From: Peribacillus saganii
GTDB lineage: Bacteria; Bacillota; Bacilli; Bacillales; DSM-1321
Reading direction: 5' to 3'
DNA: 64,000 bases
Assembly (NCBI RefSeq): GCF_003429095.1
Contig: NZ_QVTE01000012.1
Location: 1-64,000 of the forward strand
The notes below the pieces were generated by a model that saw only the letters and a program-made list of their open reading frames with translations, did no database searches and was not told the origin of the DNA. Of this stretch, positions 45,049 through 54,337 are shown piece by piece. Position 1 is the stretch's first letter. Each line of letters opens with the position of its first letter. Both the position numbers and the translations under genes were made by a program.

Positions 45049-47682
45049 TTATTTTGCATCAAACCAAGTTGGTCCATGTGCATAATCGACTTTAAGCGGT
45101 ACATTTAATTCCACAGCACGTTCCATTTCTTCAGGGACAATCTTCTTTAGAACTTCTAGTTCTTCCTGTGGAGCCTCAAAGATCAATTCATCATGTACCT
45201 GAAGCAGAAGCTTTGCCTGCAGATTCTCTTCTTTCAAGCGTTCGCTCACGTTAATCATTGCCTGCTTGATAATATCTGCAGCACTACCCTGTATCGGCGT
45301 ATTCATAGCTGTTCGCTCTGCAAAGCTCCTGATATTGAAGTTGCGGCTTGTAATCTCAGGAATATAACGTCTTCTATGAAGCAAGGTCGTGCTGTAGCCT
45401 TTTTGTTTTGCTTCCTGAATGCTTTCTTGCATATATGCCTGAACTCCCGGGAAACTCTTTAAATACTGATCAATAAATTCTCCTGCTTCCTTCCTTGTGA
45501 TGCCAAGGCTTTGTGAAAGGCCATAATCGCTAATCCCATACACAATACCGAAGTTAACGGCTTTTGCATGCCGGCGCATATTGGATGTAACCTCATCCTT
45601 AGTAACATGAAATACATCCATTGCTGTTCTTGTATGAATATCCATACCGGCCTGGAACGCTTCAATCAGTCCTTCATCTTTTGCTATATGAGCAAGCACC
45701 CGCAGCTCAATCTGAGAATAATCCGCCGCGAAAATGATCCAATCCTTTTCGGACGGTATGAAGGCTTCCCTGATCTTCCTTCCTTCTTCAAGGCGGATTG
45801 GTATGTTCTGAAGGTTTGGATCAGTTGAGCTGAGCCTTCCTGTTTGGGTTAACGCCTGATTGAACCGGGTATGAACTTTATGGTTTTTTTCATCCACAAC
45901 CTTTAGTAAGCCCTCGATATAAGTTGACTGCAACTTTCCAAGCTGCCGGTAATGGAGAATTTCCCTGACGATTTCGTGCTTATCCTCCAGCTTCTCAAGA
46001 ACATCGGCTGACGTCGAATAGCCTGTTTTCGTCTTTTTTACGGCTGGAAGTCCAAGCTTCTCAAATAAAATAACACCGAGCTGCTTCGGTGAATTGATAT
46101 TAAAGCTTTCGCCCGCCAGGTGATGTATTTTCTCCTCGATCGCTTTCAGCCTTTGTGTGATTTCCGAACCCATTGTCTTTAGCCTGTCCACATCAACCTT
46201 GATACCCTGTATTTCCATCTCCGCCAGAATGATTGCCAGAGGCATTTCAAGCTCGGTGAATAGTCTGTACTGTTCATTTTCTTCAAGCTGGACAATCATT
46301 GGTTCTTTCATCGCAAGAATTGCCTGGGCAATTCTTGCTAAGTGCTCGCTTAAAGCTGCTTTCCCCGGGATTGAACGCTTAGCGCCTTTTCCGTAGAAAA
46401 CTTCATCTTTTTGAAGCGGCATTCCCTTGTGCCATTTTGAAATATCAGCTACATCCTCGACCATCTCGCCAGGATTTAAGATGTAAGAGGCTAACATAAT
46501 GTCAAAATCAATCCCTGCAAGCGCGATACCTCTTCTTTTCAACGACACAATGGACCGTTTAGCATCATAAACCGCTTTTTTCTTCGTTTCGTCCTCGGCC
46601 CATTGTTTAAATTCTGGAGAATTAACGGCTTTATCTATAGGCAAATAAAAATTTCCTCTATCATTGGATAGGCTTAGCCCAATAATGTCGGCCTGATTGT
46701 AATTATCTTCAAGGATTTCAATGTATAAAGAATTTTCATCGGCAAAAATCTCTTCTGTCACTTCATCGACAATTTGTACATCGATTGCTTCCTGGACAAG
46801 TTCATCTTCATTTCCTGCGGTATGATCCATTTTTTCAAGAAGGGATTGAAATCCAAGTTCTTTATATAAGGAAATCACTTTTCCGTTATCCATACCGTTA
46901 AACTCAGTCTGCTCCAGCTTTACTTCGACTGGGGCTTCCCGGGTTATCGTGGCCAGTTCTTTGCTCAGCACTGCCAGATCTTTATGCTCTTCAATTTTTT
47001 CTCTTAGCTTTTTTCCCGTTACTTCATCGATGGAATTCAATAGGTTTTCAATTGTTCCAAATTGATGCAGAAGCTTCAGTGCCGTTTTTTCACCTATGCC
47101 CGGGATTCCGGGAATATTATCGGATGTATCACCCATTAGCCCTTTCATATCAATAATTTGATCAGGACCTATTCCATACTTTTCCCGAATATGCTCCGGT
47201 GTATATTCTTCAATATCGGTAATGCCTTTACGGGTAATGCCTACCGTAACAGCGGGGGTGGATAGCTGTGTCAAATCCTTATCCCCGGAGATGACCTTCA
47301 CCTCAAAACCATCCTTTTCAGCCTGGAGTGACAGCGTTCCAATAATATCATCAGCTTCATAATTAGAAAGTTCATATCTGCAAATGCCGTACGAATCCAA
47401 AAGCTCACGGATAAATGGAAACTGCTCGGACAACTCCGGGGGTGTTTTCTGCCGACCACCTTTATACTCCTTAAAGGTTGAATGCCGGAAAGTCGTTTTT
47501 CCCGCATCAAAAGCGACTAGCATATGTGTAGGCTTTTCTTCTTCCAATATTTTATTAAGCATCATCGCAAAACCATAAATGGAATTTGTATGAACTCCTT
47601 TATCGCTATTTAAAAGGGGCAAAGCAAAAAAGGCACGGTATGCAATGCTGTTGCCGTCAATTAATACTATTTTTTTAGTCAA
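45049..47682 (-). CDS. polA: DNA polymerase I
   Basis: Okazaki-fragment maturation and repair synthesis. The 877-residue protein has the 5' nuclease domain (LIDGNSIAYRAFFALP, YEADDIIGTL, GDKDLTQL), a 3'-5' exonuclease-like domain that lacks the acidic catalytic residues as in other Bacillus enzymes, and the polymerase domain (ADYSQIELRVLAHI, RRHAKAVNFGIVYGISDYGL in parts, LLQVHDELIFE). Start is TTG at 47680-47682, seven bases after GGGAGGG, giving MTKKIVLIDGN; the open frame extends eight codons upstream. Confidence 0.97.
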   Translation of the reverse strand: MTKKIVLIDGNSIAYRAFFALPLLNSDKGVHTNSIYGFAMMLNKILEEEKPTHMLVAFDAGKTTFRHSTFKEYKGGRQKTPPELSEQFPFIRELLDSYGICRYELSNYEADDIIGTLSLQAEKDGFEVKVISGDKDLTQLSTPAVTVGITRKGITDIEEYTPEHIREKYGIGPDQIIDMKGLMGDTSDNIPGIPGIGEKTALKLLHQFGTIENLLNSIDEVTGKKLREKIEEHKDLAVLSKELATITREAPVEVKLEQTEFNGMDNGKVISLYKELGFQSLLEKMDHTAGNEDELVQEAIDVQIVDEVTEEIFADENSLYIEILEDNYNQADIIGLSLSNDRGNFYLPIDKAVNSPEFKQWAEDETKKKAVYDAKRSIVSLKRRGIALAGIDFDIMLASYILNPGEMVEDVADISKWHKGMPLQKDEVFYGKGAKRSIPGKAALSEHLARIAQAILAMKEPMIVQLEENEQYRLFTELEMPLAIILAEMEIQGIKVDVDRLKTMGSEITQRLKAIEEKIHHLAGESFNINSPKQLGVILFEKLGLPAVKKTKTGYSTSADVLEKLEDKHEIVREILHYRQLGKLQSTYIEGLLKVVDEKNHKVHTRFNQALTQTGRLSSTDPNLQNIPIRLEEGRKIREAFIPSEKDWIIFAADYSQIELRVLAHIAKDEGLIEAFQAGMDIHTRTAMDVFHVTKDEVTSNMRRHAKAVNFGIVYGISDYGLSQSLGITRKEAGEFIDQYLKSFPGVQAYMQESIQEAKQKGYSTTLLHRRRYIPEITSRNFNIRSFAERTAMNTPIQGSAADIIKQAMINVSERLKEENLQAKLLLQVHDELIFEAPQEELEVLKKIVPEEMERAVELNVPLKVDYAHGPTWFDAK

Positions 47683-47775
47683 ATGAATCCCTCCCGATAA
47701 AAGCAAAAGCCGTTAATTATCCTTCCTACATTCTACCATGAGAATAATGGGAAAGAAAAAATAACGGCATCTGAT

Positions 47776-48708
47776 TTAATTTGTATATCCCATCAGCAGG
47801 CGGGCATATGGAGAGTCTGAAGGAAGAACAATGACTGTTTCCCCATCAATGGTCTTCTTATAAGACTCAAGCGTTCGGAACAGGCTGTAGAACTCGGCAT
47901 CCTTTGAAAAAGAAGCATTGTAGATCCGGGCAGCTTCCCCTTCACCCTGTGCCCTGATTACTTCAGCATCTGCCTGGGCCTTTGAAAGGATCTCTTTTAC
48001 CTTTCTGTCTGTATCTGCTTCAATCCGGTTTTTCTCGGCATCACCCATTGATAGGTATTCTTGGGCTTTAGACTCACGTTCCGATATCATCCGCTTAAAC
48101 ACAGATTCCTCATTTTCTGAAGGCAGGTCAGTCCGCTTTATTCTTACATCGGTAACTTCAATGCCATAGGAATCTTTTTGCAATAGCTCATTTACCCGCT
48201 CTGTGACCCTGTCATTCAGGCTGCCCCGGGAGGATTTTTCATCATTAATGATTTCATCATAGTTTAATTGACCCAGTTCTGCCCTGACAACTGAATAGAT
48301 GAACTCTTCCATTCTTGCCTCAGCATTTTCCACTGTCCTGGCATTATTGATCATCTTCTTTGGGTCAACGATTCTCCATACCGCGTAGTTATCGATCAGC
48401 ATCCGTTTTTTATCTTTTGTGTTGATCTCCGCTTCTGAAACCTCATAGCTCATTTGGTATTTAGGGAGAGTTGTAACAGATTGAATAAAAGGTATTTTCG
48501 TTTTAAGGCCAGGGGATTTATCAATCCTGACCACTTCTCCAAATTGGCGGACAACCTTATACTCTCCTTCATTTACGATATAGATATTATTAAAGACAAA
48601 CAGAGCGGCTGACAATAGAATAATTATGACTATTCCTAATTTCGTGTACCCTCTCCATTCAATGGGGACTTTTTTCTTATCAGCAATGCCTATTACTTTA
48701 TTGCTCAT
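47776..48708 (-). CDS. hflC: SPFH-domain protein HflC, FtsH protease modulator
   Basis: A 310-residue membrane-anchored band-7 protein: one N-terminal transmembrane helix (LGIVIIILLSAALFVFNNIY) followed by the SPFH domain (VVRQFGEVVRIDKSPGLKTK) and a coiled-coil region (residues 215-270). With HflK it forms a large cage around FtsH in proteobacteria. The start overlaps the hflK stop by one base. B. subtilis lacks this pair, so it is an addition to the conserved order here. Confidence 0.9.
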   Translation of the reverse strand: MSNKVIGIADKKKVPIEWRGYTKLGIVIIILLSAALFVFNNIYIVNEGEYKVVRQFGEVVRIDKSPGLKTKIPFIQSVTTLPKYQMSYEVSEAEINTKDKKRMLIDNYAVWRIVDPKKMINNARTVENAEARMEEFIYSVVRAELGQLNYDEIINDEKSSRGSLNDRVTERVNELLQKDSYGIEVTDVRIKRTDLPSENEESVFKRMISERESKAQEYLSMGDAEKNRIEADTDRKVKEILSKAQADAEVIRAQGEGEAARIYNASFSKDAEFYSLFRTLESYKKTIDGETVIVLPSDSPYARLLMGYTN

Positions 48709-49667
48709 TACTGGCCAGCCCCTTCCTCTTTTGGTTTTGGCTGTTCTTTTTCAAGCGAGCGAATTGGGAAGTATTTCATCGTATTGCCCTCGTCATTCAT
48801 AATATAAATCTGTGAACTTGGCAGTACCTGTTCAATAGTTTCAATGATTAAGCGCTCTTTGGTAATGTCAGGGTTCTTTTTATATTCCTGATAGAGTTTA
48901 TCAAAAACCGCCACATCCCCGCGTGCCCGCTCTGTCCTTGCTGCCTTCTCCCCATTGGCATTGGATATCAGGGCATCCTTTTCACCTTTCGCCTCATTCA
49001 TCCGCTTATTTTCATACTTCTTTGCTTCATTGATTTTCGTATTCATCGTTTCCCTTGCACTTGTAACATTTGTGAATGCCTTTCGGACTTCTTTATTCGG
49101 AAGCTCTACATCCTGCAACTTTACCGCGAGAACGGAAATGCCAATATCATATTTATCAATTAAGGTGGACAGCAATTCGCGAACATCTGCTTCAATTTCC
49201 GCTTTTCCTGAAGTGAGGGCGTCATCAATCTTGGAACTTCCGATAATGCTTCTTAAAGCTGAAGAAGTCGTATTATATAAAATCTCCTCCGGTTCATCAG
49301 AGTTAAAAAGGTATTTCGACGGATCGGTTATTTTCCATTGTACAACCAGATCAGCGAGGACAATATTCTCATCCCCCGTGATCATTTTTGTATCTTCCGG
49401 ATATTCCTTTATTTCTCCGTCCTTCTGCTCGTAGCCAAACTGAAGGCTGAATGTTTCTTTCGGAAGTTTCTCGATTGTCTGGACTGGCCAAGGCATTTTA
49501 AAGTGAAGTCCTGGTTCTGTTATCGTCTCATCTACTTCACCAAATGTAAGAATTACTGCCTGGTCGGATTCGTCCACTGTATACCAAGTTGTAAAAGCTA
49601 CAAGACCTAATAATAAGGCGGCAAAAAAAGCACCCGTAATTATATATATCTTTCTTAGGCTACCCAT
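48708..49667 (-). CDS. hflK: SPFH-domain protein HflK, FtsH protease modulator
   Basis: A 319-residue partner of HflC. It has an N-terminal transmembrane helix (IYIITGAFFAALLLGLVAF), the SPFH domain (VILTFGEVDETITEPGLHFK) and a helical region with repeated N-E-A-K patterns (residues 210-250). ATG follows GGAGGGG. It sits after the phoPR terminator and so has its own, unidentified promoter in 49668-49783. Confidence 0.9.
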   Translation of the reverse strand: MGSLRKIYIITGAFFAALLLGLVAFTTWYTVDESDQAVILTFGEVDETITEPGLHFKMPWPVQTIEKLPKETFSLQFGYEQKDGEIKEYPEDTKMITGDENIVLADLVVQWKITDPSKYLFNSDEPEEILYNTTSSALRSIIGSSKIDDALTSGKAEIEADVRELLSTLIDKYDIGISVLAVKLQDVELPNKEVRKAFTNVTSARETMNTKINEAKKYENKRMNEAKGEKDALISNANGEKAARTERARGDVAVFDKLYQEYKKNPDITKERLIIETIEQVLPSSQIYIMNDEGNTMKYFPIRSLEKEQPKPKEEGAGQ

Positions 49668-49783
49668 GCTCGCTCATCCCCTCCTTCGAACTGTTTACCC
49701 TTTTTACGAATAAGGATTGGTAAAAGTTTCAATCTCATTCATAAAAATGAAAAAAAGGAATGAAAGGTTAACAATTTTTATAT

Positions 49784-49822
49784 AGAAAAAAAGGCAAGGA
49801 CGGGGTCATGTCCTTGCCTTTT
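49784..49822 (-). terminator. Terminator of phoPR
   Basis: On minus an 11-bp stem (AAGGCAAGGAC with GTCCTTGCCTT, loop of 8) followed by TTTTTTTC. Confidence 0.9.
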
Positions 49823-49868
49823 CAGCCCTTGGATGAAGGGGTTTTCATATATTATTTTATCCGCATCA

Positions 49869-49907
49869 TGTTAAGCAGAATTGAATTTGATGTAAATAAA
49901 ATGTAAA
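49869..49907 (-). promoter_or_regulatory. Cluster of PhoP-box-like half sites after phoR
   Basis: On minus TTTACA (49902-49907), 5 bases, TTTACA (49891-49896), and further on TTAACA (49869-49874). The 11-base period fits the PhoP repeat consensus TT(A/C/T)ACA, but the location, downstream of phoR and upstream of its terminator, is odd. Low confidence. Confidence 0.25.
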
Positions 49908-49936
49908 TATTACTGATCCCCTTCAGGTGAATTACA

Positions 49937-51697
49937 TTATTTATTAAGTTCAACAATAAATGTTGAACCTTGTCCAACCTCGCTTTCAACATGGATTCGT
50001 CCATGATGAGCCTCTACGATATGCTTGACGATTGCAAGGCCAAGCCCTGTTCCGCCTGAATTGCGGCTCCGGGCTCGGTCAACTCGATAAAACCGTTCAA
50101 AGATTCGAGGCAGTTCTTCTTTTTCAATTCCTATTCCGGTATCCTTAATTTCAATCCGTACCGATTCCCGTTGATCTGCAATATTGACGTCAACCCTGCC
50201 GTTGTTCGGTGTGTAGGTCAATCCATTCGTGATAAGATTGATGAAGGTTTGCTTAAGCCTGAAAGAATCTCCCTCAACATACACCGGATGTCCCGGTGCT
50301 TCCAAATTCAGCTCTATTTCCTTCTGTTGGGCCTTTCCGTCTAAGATGGCACACGTTTCCTTCAACAGCACCTTTAAATCAATCTTCTCTATGTTCAATG
50401 CAAATTCATGCTGCTCTATTTTCGACAAATCCAGTAATTCCTGAATCAGAATCTGGAGACGGTCGCTTTCCTTTAATATGATCCCGAGGAAATTTTCCAG
50501 GGTATCTTTATCGTTTAAGGCTCCGTCCAGAAGTGTTTCCGAAAAGCCTTTAATGGAGGTTATCGGGGTCTTTAATTCATGTGACACGTTCGCAACGAAA
50601 TCCTTCCTCATTTGTTCCAGCTTTTTAAGCTCGCTTATATCATGGAACACAATCAATATGCCTTTCCATTCATCATTTGTTCCAATAATTGGTGCCCCGT
50701 ATACTTCAAAATGCTTTCTTTCAAGACCAACAGGAAGTATGAGCTGCCTTTTCAGGCTTTTTTCCGTAACAAAAATTTCTTCTATGATCTGAATGATTTC
50801 TTTATGCTGGATTACTTCATAATAAAGCTTGTAAAGAAAATTTGAACCATCCACCTTAAATATTTGTTTATATGAACGGTTAATAAGAGTGATGTACCCT
50901 TTATTGTCAATCAACAAAACGCTGCTCCCTATATTTTCAATCAAAGTGACCAGCCGGTCCTGCTGCATTGCACGGGCAACCTCCATTTCCTGAAGATTTC
51001 TTGCTAATTTATTTAATGAAGTGCTTAACATTCCGGTTTCATCGGATTGTTCTTCATAAGTCCTTGCCTTGTAGTTCCCCTTCGCAAGCTCAATGGCTGT
51101 CTTGGTTGCCGCTTCAATTGGCCGTGTATATCTCGAAGCAATCTTCACCCCCAGCATGATAATGAGAATTAAGGCTGATCCAAGACTTACAGTCAGTATC
51201 CCCCACATTTGCCGGTTTGCTTCTTTTATTACACCTAATTGGTTATTAAGGATAACATAGCCTTCAATTTCTCCGCCGCTTTCAATTTCCTTCCAATAAT
51301 AATGAAGGTCATTTCCGCCATCTGATACTTTAAACCCCTCTGATTCCATATCCCTTTTATCCAGGATACTGGAAATCATTTTTTGGTGCTCCTCGCGGTA
51401 TTCTTCCTTCTTTTCATTAGAATCAAATAAAATAGAACCATACTTTGAGATAATCGTAAGATTGGAATCTAATATCCTGGTAAAATTGTCAGCTTTTCCT
51501 TCCTTGAAAAACTCATCCAATCCGCCATTTTCTTTAATATACATTGAAATAAATAATGCCTCTTTTTCCAGCCTTTCATTAAATGTGTGCAAGAAATAGC
51601 TTTTGAATAATTGTCCGAGTATCAGGCCCAGTGCCAATAAAACAGTGATATTAAGTACGATTAAAGTAAAAATGAGCCTGGAGCGGGAATTGGTCAT
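49937..51697 (-). CDS. phoR: Phosphate-starvation sensor histidine kinase PhoR
   Basis: A 586-residue membrane kinase: transmembrane helix at the N-terminus, an extracytoplasmic sensor domain (about residues 35-160), second helix (WGILTVSLGSALILIIMLGV), HAMP, a PAS domain (residues 240-350), then the H-box FVANVSHELKTPITSIKGF and the ATPase with GTGLGLAIVKHI. It phosphorylates PhoP when phosphate is scarce. The ATG overlaps the phoP stop (ATGA); the phoP 3' end AAGGAGG serves as its ribosome binding site. Confidence 0.96.
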   Translation of the reverse strand: MTNSRSRLIFTLIVLNITVLLALGLILGQLFKSYFLHTFNERLEKEALFISMYIKENGGLDEFFKEGKADNFTRILDSNLTIISKYGSILFDSNEKKEEYREEHQKMISSILDKRDMESEGFKVSDGGNDLHYYWKEIESGGEIEGYVILNNQLGVIKEANRQMWGILTVSLGSALILIIMLGVKIASRYTRPIEAATKTAIELAKGNYKARTYEEQSDETGMLSTSLNKLARNLQEMEVARAMQQDRLVTLIENIGSSVLLIDNKGYITLINRSYKQIFKVDGSNFLYKLYYEVIQHKEIIQIIEEIFVTEKSLKRQLILPVGLERKHFEVYGAPIIGTNDEWKGILIVFHDISELKKLEQMRKDFVANVSHELKTPITSIKGFSETLLDGALNDKDTLENFLGIILKESDRLQILIQELLDLSKIEQHEFALNIEKIDLKVLLKETCAILDGKAQQKEIELNLEAPGHPVYVEGDSFRLKQTFINLITNGLTYTPNNGRVDVNIADQRESVRIEIKDTGIGIEKEELPRIFERFYRVDRARSRNSGGTGLGLAIVKHIVEAHHGRIHVESEVGQGSTFIVELNK

Positions 51698-52413
51698 TCC
51701 TCCTTAGGCTCCTCAAGTTTGTAGCCAAGGCCTCTTATAGTCTTTATATAAATAGGCTTCTTCGTATCTTTCTCGATTTTCTCCCGCAAATGACTGATAT
51801 GGACATCGACAATTCTGGTATCTCCTGCAAAGTCATAATTCCAGACCGAACTAAGGAGCTGATCCCTTGTTAACACCCTGCCCTTGTTTTTGGCTAAATA
51901 CAACAATAGTTCAAATTCCTTCGGTGTAAGCTCAAGCTCCACTTCTTCAAAGAAAGCTTCGTAGCGTTCCGGGAAAACTTTTAAAGATCCCAGCTTAATC
52001 ATTTCATCCAGCTCATCAGACTCATCATCGCTTTGCTCTTTTTGGAATTGGGATCTTCTTAGTATCGCTTTAACCCTTGCCACTACCTCGCGGGGGCTAA
52101 AGGGCTTTGTCATATAGTCATCCGCTCCCAGTTCTAGTCCAAGGACTTTATCAAACTCATCATCCTTAGCGGTCAGCATTAATATCGGTGTGATAATTTT
52201 CTGCTGACGAAGCTGTTTGCACACTTCTATTCCATCAAGGAGAGGAAGCATTAAATCCAACACAATTATATCTGGCATTTCCCTGATAGCAAGCTCTTTT
52301 CCCTCTTCCCCGTCCATAGCCGTCACAACCGCATAACCTGCCTGCTCCAGATTGTATTGAAGCAAAGTTAGAATCGATTTCTCATCATCCACTACAAGAA
52401 CCTTTTTTGTCAT
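51694..52413 (-). CDS. phoP: Phosphate-starvation response regulator PhoP
   Basis: OmpR-family regulator of the Pho regulon, 239 residues from the chosen start. Receiver domain MTKKVLVVDDEKS with phospho-acceptor Asp in IIVLDLMLP (about residue 54), then the winged helix (LELTPKEFELLLYLAKNKG, RIVDVHISHLREK). The ATG at 52411-52413 follows CAGGAGGG; 19 further upstream codons have no support. Operon with phoR, next to mdh as in B. subtilis. Confidence 0.97.
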   Translation of the reverse strand: MTKKVLVVDDEKSILTLLQYNLEQAGYAVVTAMDGEEGKELAIREMPDIIVLDLMLPLLDGIEVCKQLRQQKIITPILMLTAKDDEFDKVLGLELGADDYMTKPFSPREVVARVKAILRRSQFQKEQSDDESDELDEMIKLGSLKVFPERYEAFFEEVELELTPKEFELLLYLAKNKGRVLTRDQLLSSVWNYDFAGDTRIVDVHISHLREKIEKDTKKPIYIKTIRGLGYKLEEPKEE

Positions 52414-52663
52414 GATTGCCCTCCTGAGTTTGAATACGAAATACCCCTCGACCTGTACGGGCCTCTTCATCCAATATCAATTATAAATAAAAAAAGAATA
52501 AAGGGAAACATCGGTGTTAGCAACGTGAAGGCTTGCTCCCCTGAATATGAATGAATGTGTCTTCCTGGAATATAAAAACCTGGCGAAGAAACCAGGATAT
52601 TTACCAAGCTAATTTAACGGTTTACATCATTTCTTACTGAAAAAACTTACTTTTATTCTTCAT

Positions 52664-52692
52664 AAAAAAAGAACCCCATGCAGAGGGTTCTT
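52664..52692 (-). terminator. Terminator of the MaoC-like gene
   Basis: On minus AAGAACCC pairs with GGGGTTCTT around TCTGCAT and is followed by TTTTTTATG. Confidence 0.85.
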
Positions 52693-52707
52693 GTACATTA
52701 CCAAGGC

Positions 52708-53163
52708 TCACCCTTGGGCTGCATCACTGAAGCGGGGAGGGCATACCTTCAATCTTGCTTCCAAAACAAGTTCGTTATCTTCATTTTCACCAATTACATG
52801 TATTTGGACCAGTTGCTGGTCCCTATCAACATCTTTAACTTCAAAAATGAATTTGATGGTGCCGTAATGATAAACTGGCTTATGGTAGATAACATCCTGT
52901 GATAAAATATGGCTTCCAGGTCCCGGTAAGTATTTTGATATTGCGGAATTAATGATTCCAATCAGCATAACACTTGGAACAATCGGTTTCTCGAATGGAG
53001 TTTGTGAGGCGTAATCGTGCTGAATATAAAGCGGGTTGGCATCATTGGTTAAACCTAAGTACAGTAAAAGATCTTTGTCTTCTATTTTTTCAGTTAGCGA
53101 AAGCTTCTCTCCTGCCTTAATATCTTCAATTTTTCTGCCAAGCTTCCTTTTTTTTAATAACAT
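52708..53163 (-). CDS. MaoC-like hotdog dehydratase
   Basis: A 151-residue single-hotdog protein related to (R)-specific enoyl-CoA hydratases: the hydratase 2 motif region reads LGLTNDANPLYIQHDYASQT, with Asp and His in the expected order, followed by IVPSVMLIGIINSAISKYLPG. It may hydrate short enoyl-CoA/ACP; the substrate is unknown. It sits alone between mdh and phoP with a strong GGAGGAGG site and its own terminator. A thioesterase role cannot be excluded. Confidence 0.8.
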   Translation of the reverse strand: MLLKKRKLGRKIEDIKAGEKLSLTEKIEDKDLLLYLGLTNDANPLYIQHDYASQTPFEKPIVPSVMLIGIINSAISKYLPGPGSHILSQDVIYHKPVYHYGTIKFIFEVKDVDRDQQLVQIHVIGENEDNELVLEARLKVCPPRFSDAAQG

Positions 53164-53210
53164 GGAAACCTCCTCCTTGCATCAGCTGCATAAAAGTCGA
53201 AAACATTTTG

Positions 53211-53248
53211 AAAAAAATTCGGGGAAAATAGTGTTTCCCCGAATTTTA
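53211..53248 (-). terminator. Terminator of mdh
   Basis: On minus a perfect 12-bp stem (AATTCGGGGAAA with TTTCCCCGAATT, loop of 5) followed by TTTTTTTC. Confidence 0.9.
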
Positions 53249-53280
53249 ATCTTAAGCTATTTATTTTGAGGATATGTTTG

Positions 53281-54219
53281 TTAAGCTAAAACATTCATTA
53301 CATTGCGAACAGATTCAGCAGATTTAGCAAGGGCTGCCTTTTCATCTTCAGTTAAATCAAGTTCGATAACTTTTTCAATGCCGCCAGCACCAAGAATAGT
53401 AGGAACGCCGAGGTAAATTCCTGCAAAGCCATATTCACCTTCAAGGTAAGCGATAGAAGGAAGTACACGGCGCTGATCTTTAAGGATAGCTTCTGCCATT
53501 TCAACAAGCGACGCAGCAGGAGCATAGTAAGCACTGCCGTTGCCTAAAAGATTGACAATCTCTCCGCCGCCCTTGCGTGTGCGTTCAACGATTGCATCTA
53601 AGCGCTCTTGGGGGATAAGAGTTTCCAATGGTATTCCGCCTGCATATGAGTAGCGTACAAGAGGGACCATATCATCTCCGTGACCGCCTAAAACAAAGCC
53701 GGTAACATCTTTAACAGAAAGATTTAACTCCTGAGCGACAAAGGTGCGGAAACGAGCTGTATCAAGTACACCGGATTGGCCGATGACGCGGTTTTTAGGG
53801 AAACCGGACTCTTTAAATACTGTATAGCTCATTGCATCAACAGGATTTGTAAGGACGATGATGTAGCATTCCGGAGAATATTTTACAATTTCCTTAGTAA
53901 CAGCTTTCATGACCTTTTGGTTAGTTTGAACCAAATCATCTCGGCTCATGCCCGGCTTGCGCGCGATACCTGCTGTGATGATAACGATATCCGAATCAGC
54001 TGTATCTTCGTAGCTGGAAGTACCTGTAATGTTAGCGTCAAAGCCCTGTATCGGACTGGCTTCAAGCATATCAAGAGCTTTACCTTTTGTCGGATTTTCC
54101 ATTTGAGGAATATCAACTAATACTACGTCACCAAGTTCTTTCTGAGCTAATAAAAAAGCAGTTGTAGCGCCAGTAAATCCGCCACCGATCACAGAGACTT
54201 TTTTGCGTTTTAGAGACAT
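53281..54219 (-). CDS. mdh: Malate dehydrogenase
   Basis: NAD-dependent oxidation of malate to oxaloacetate, TCA cycle. The 312-residue LDH-like enzyme has [30 protein letters not shown] with the substrate-binding arginine, LTNPVD and catalytic His in [13 protein letters not shown] follows GAGGAGG. It lies 118 bases after icd; in B. subtilis citZ, icd and mdh are cotranscribed with extra promoters. Confidence 0.97.
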   Translation of the reverse strand: MSLKRKKVSVIGGGFTGATTAFLLAQKELGDVVLVDIPQMENPTKGKALDMLEASPIQGFDANITGTSSYEDTADSDIVIITAGIARKPGMSRDDLVQTNQKVMKAVTKEIVKYSPECYIIVLTNPVDAMSYTVFKESGFPKNRVIGQSGVLDTARFRTFVAQELNLSVKDVTGFVLGGHGDDMVPLVRYSYAGGIPLETLIPQERLDAIVERTRKGGGEIVNLLGNGSAYYAPAASLVEMAEAILKDQRRVLPSIAYLEGEYGFAGIYLGVPTILGAGGIEKVIELDLTEDEKAALAKSAESVRNVMNVLA

Positions 54220-54337
54220 GACAGCTCCTCCTCGAAAATAAATACAATATTTAATTTTTCCTGGCTATCAAATTAGCTTCTGTACGCAGGGCAAGGGAGG
54301 CCCCGGTACAGAAGCAAAATTTTCAAAAATTATTCTA

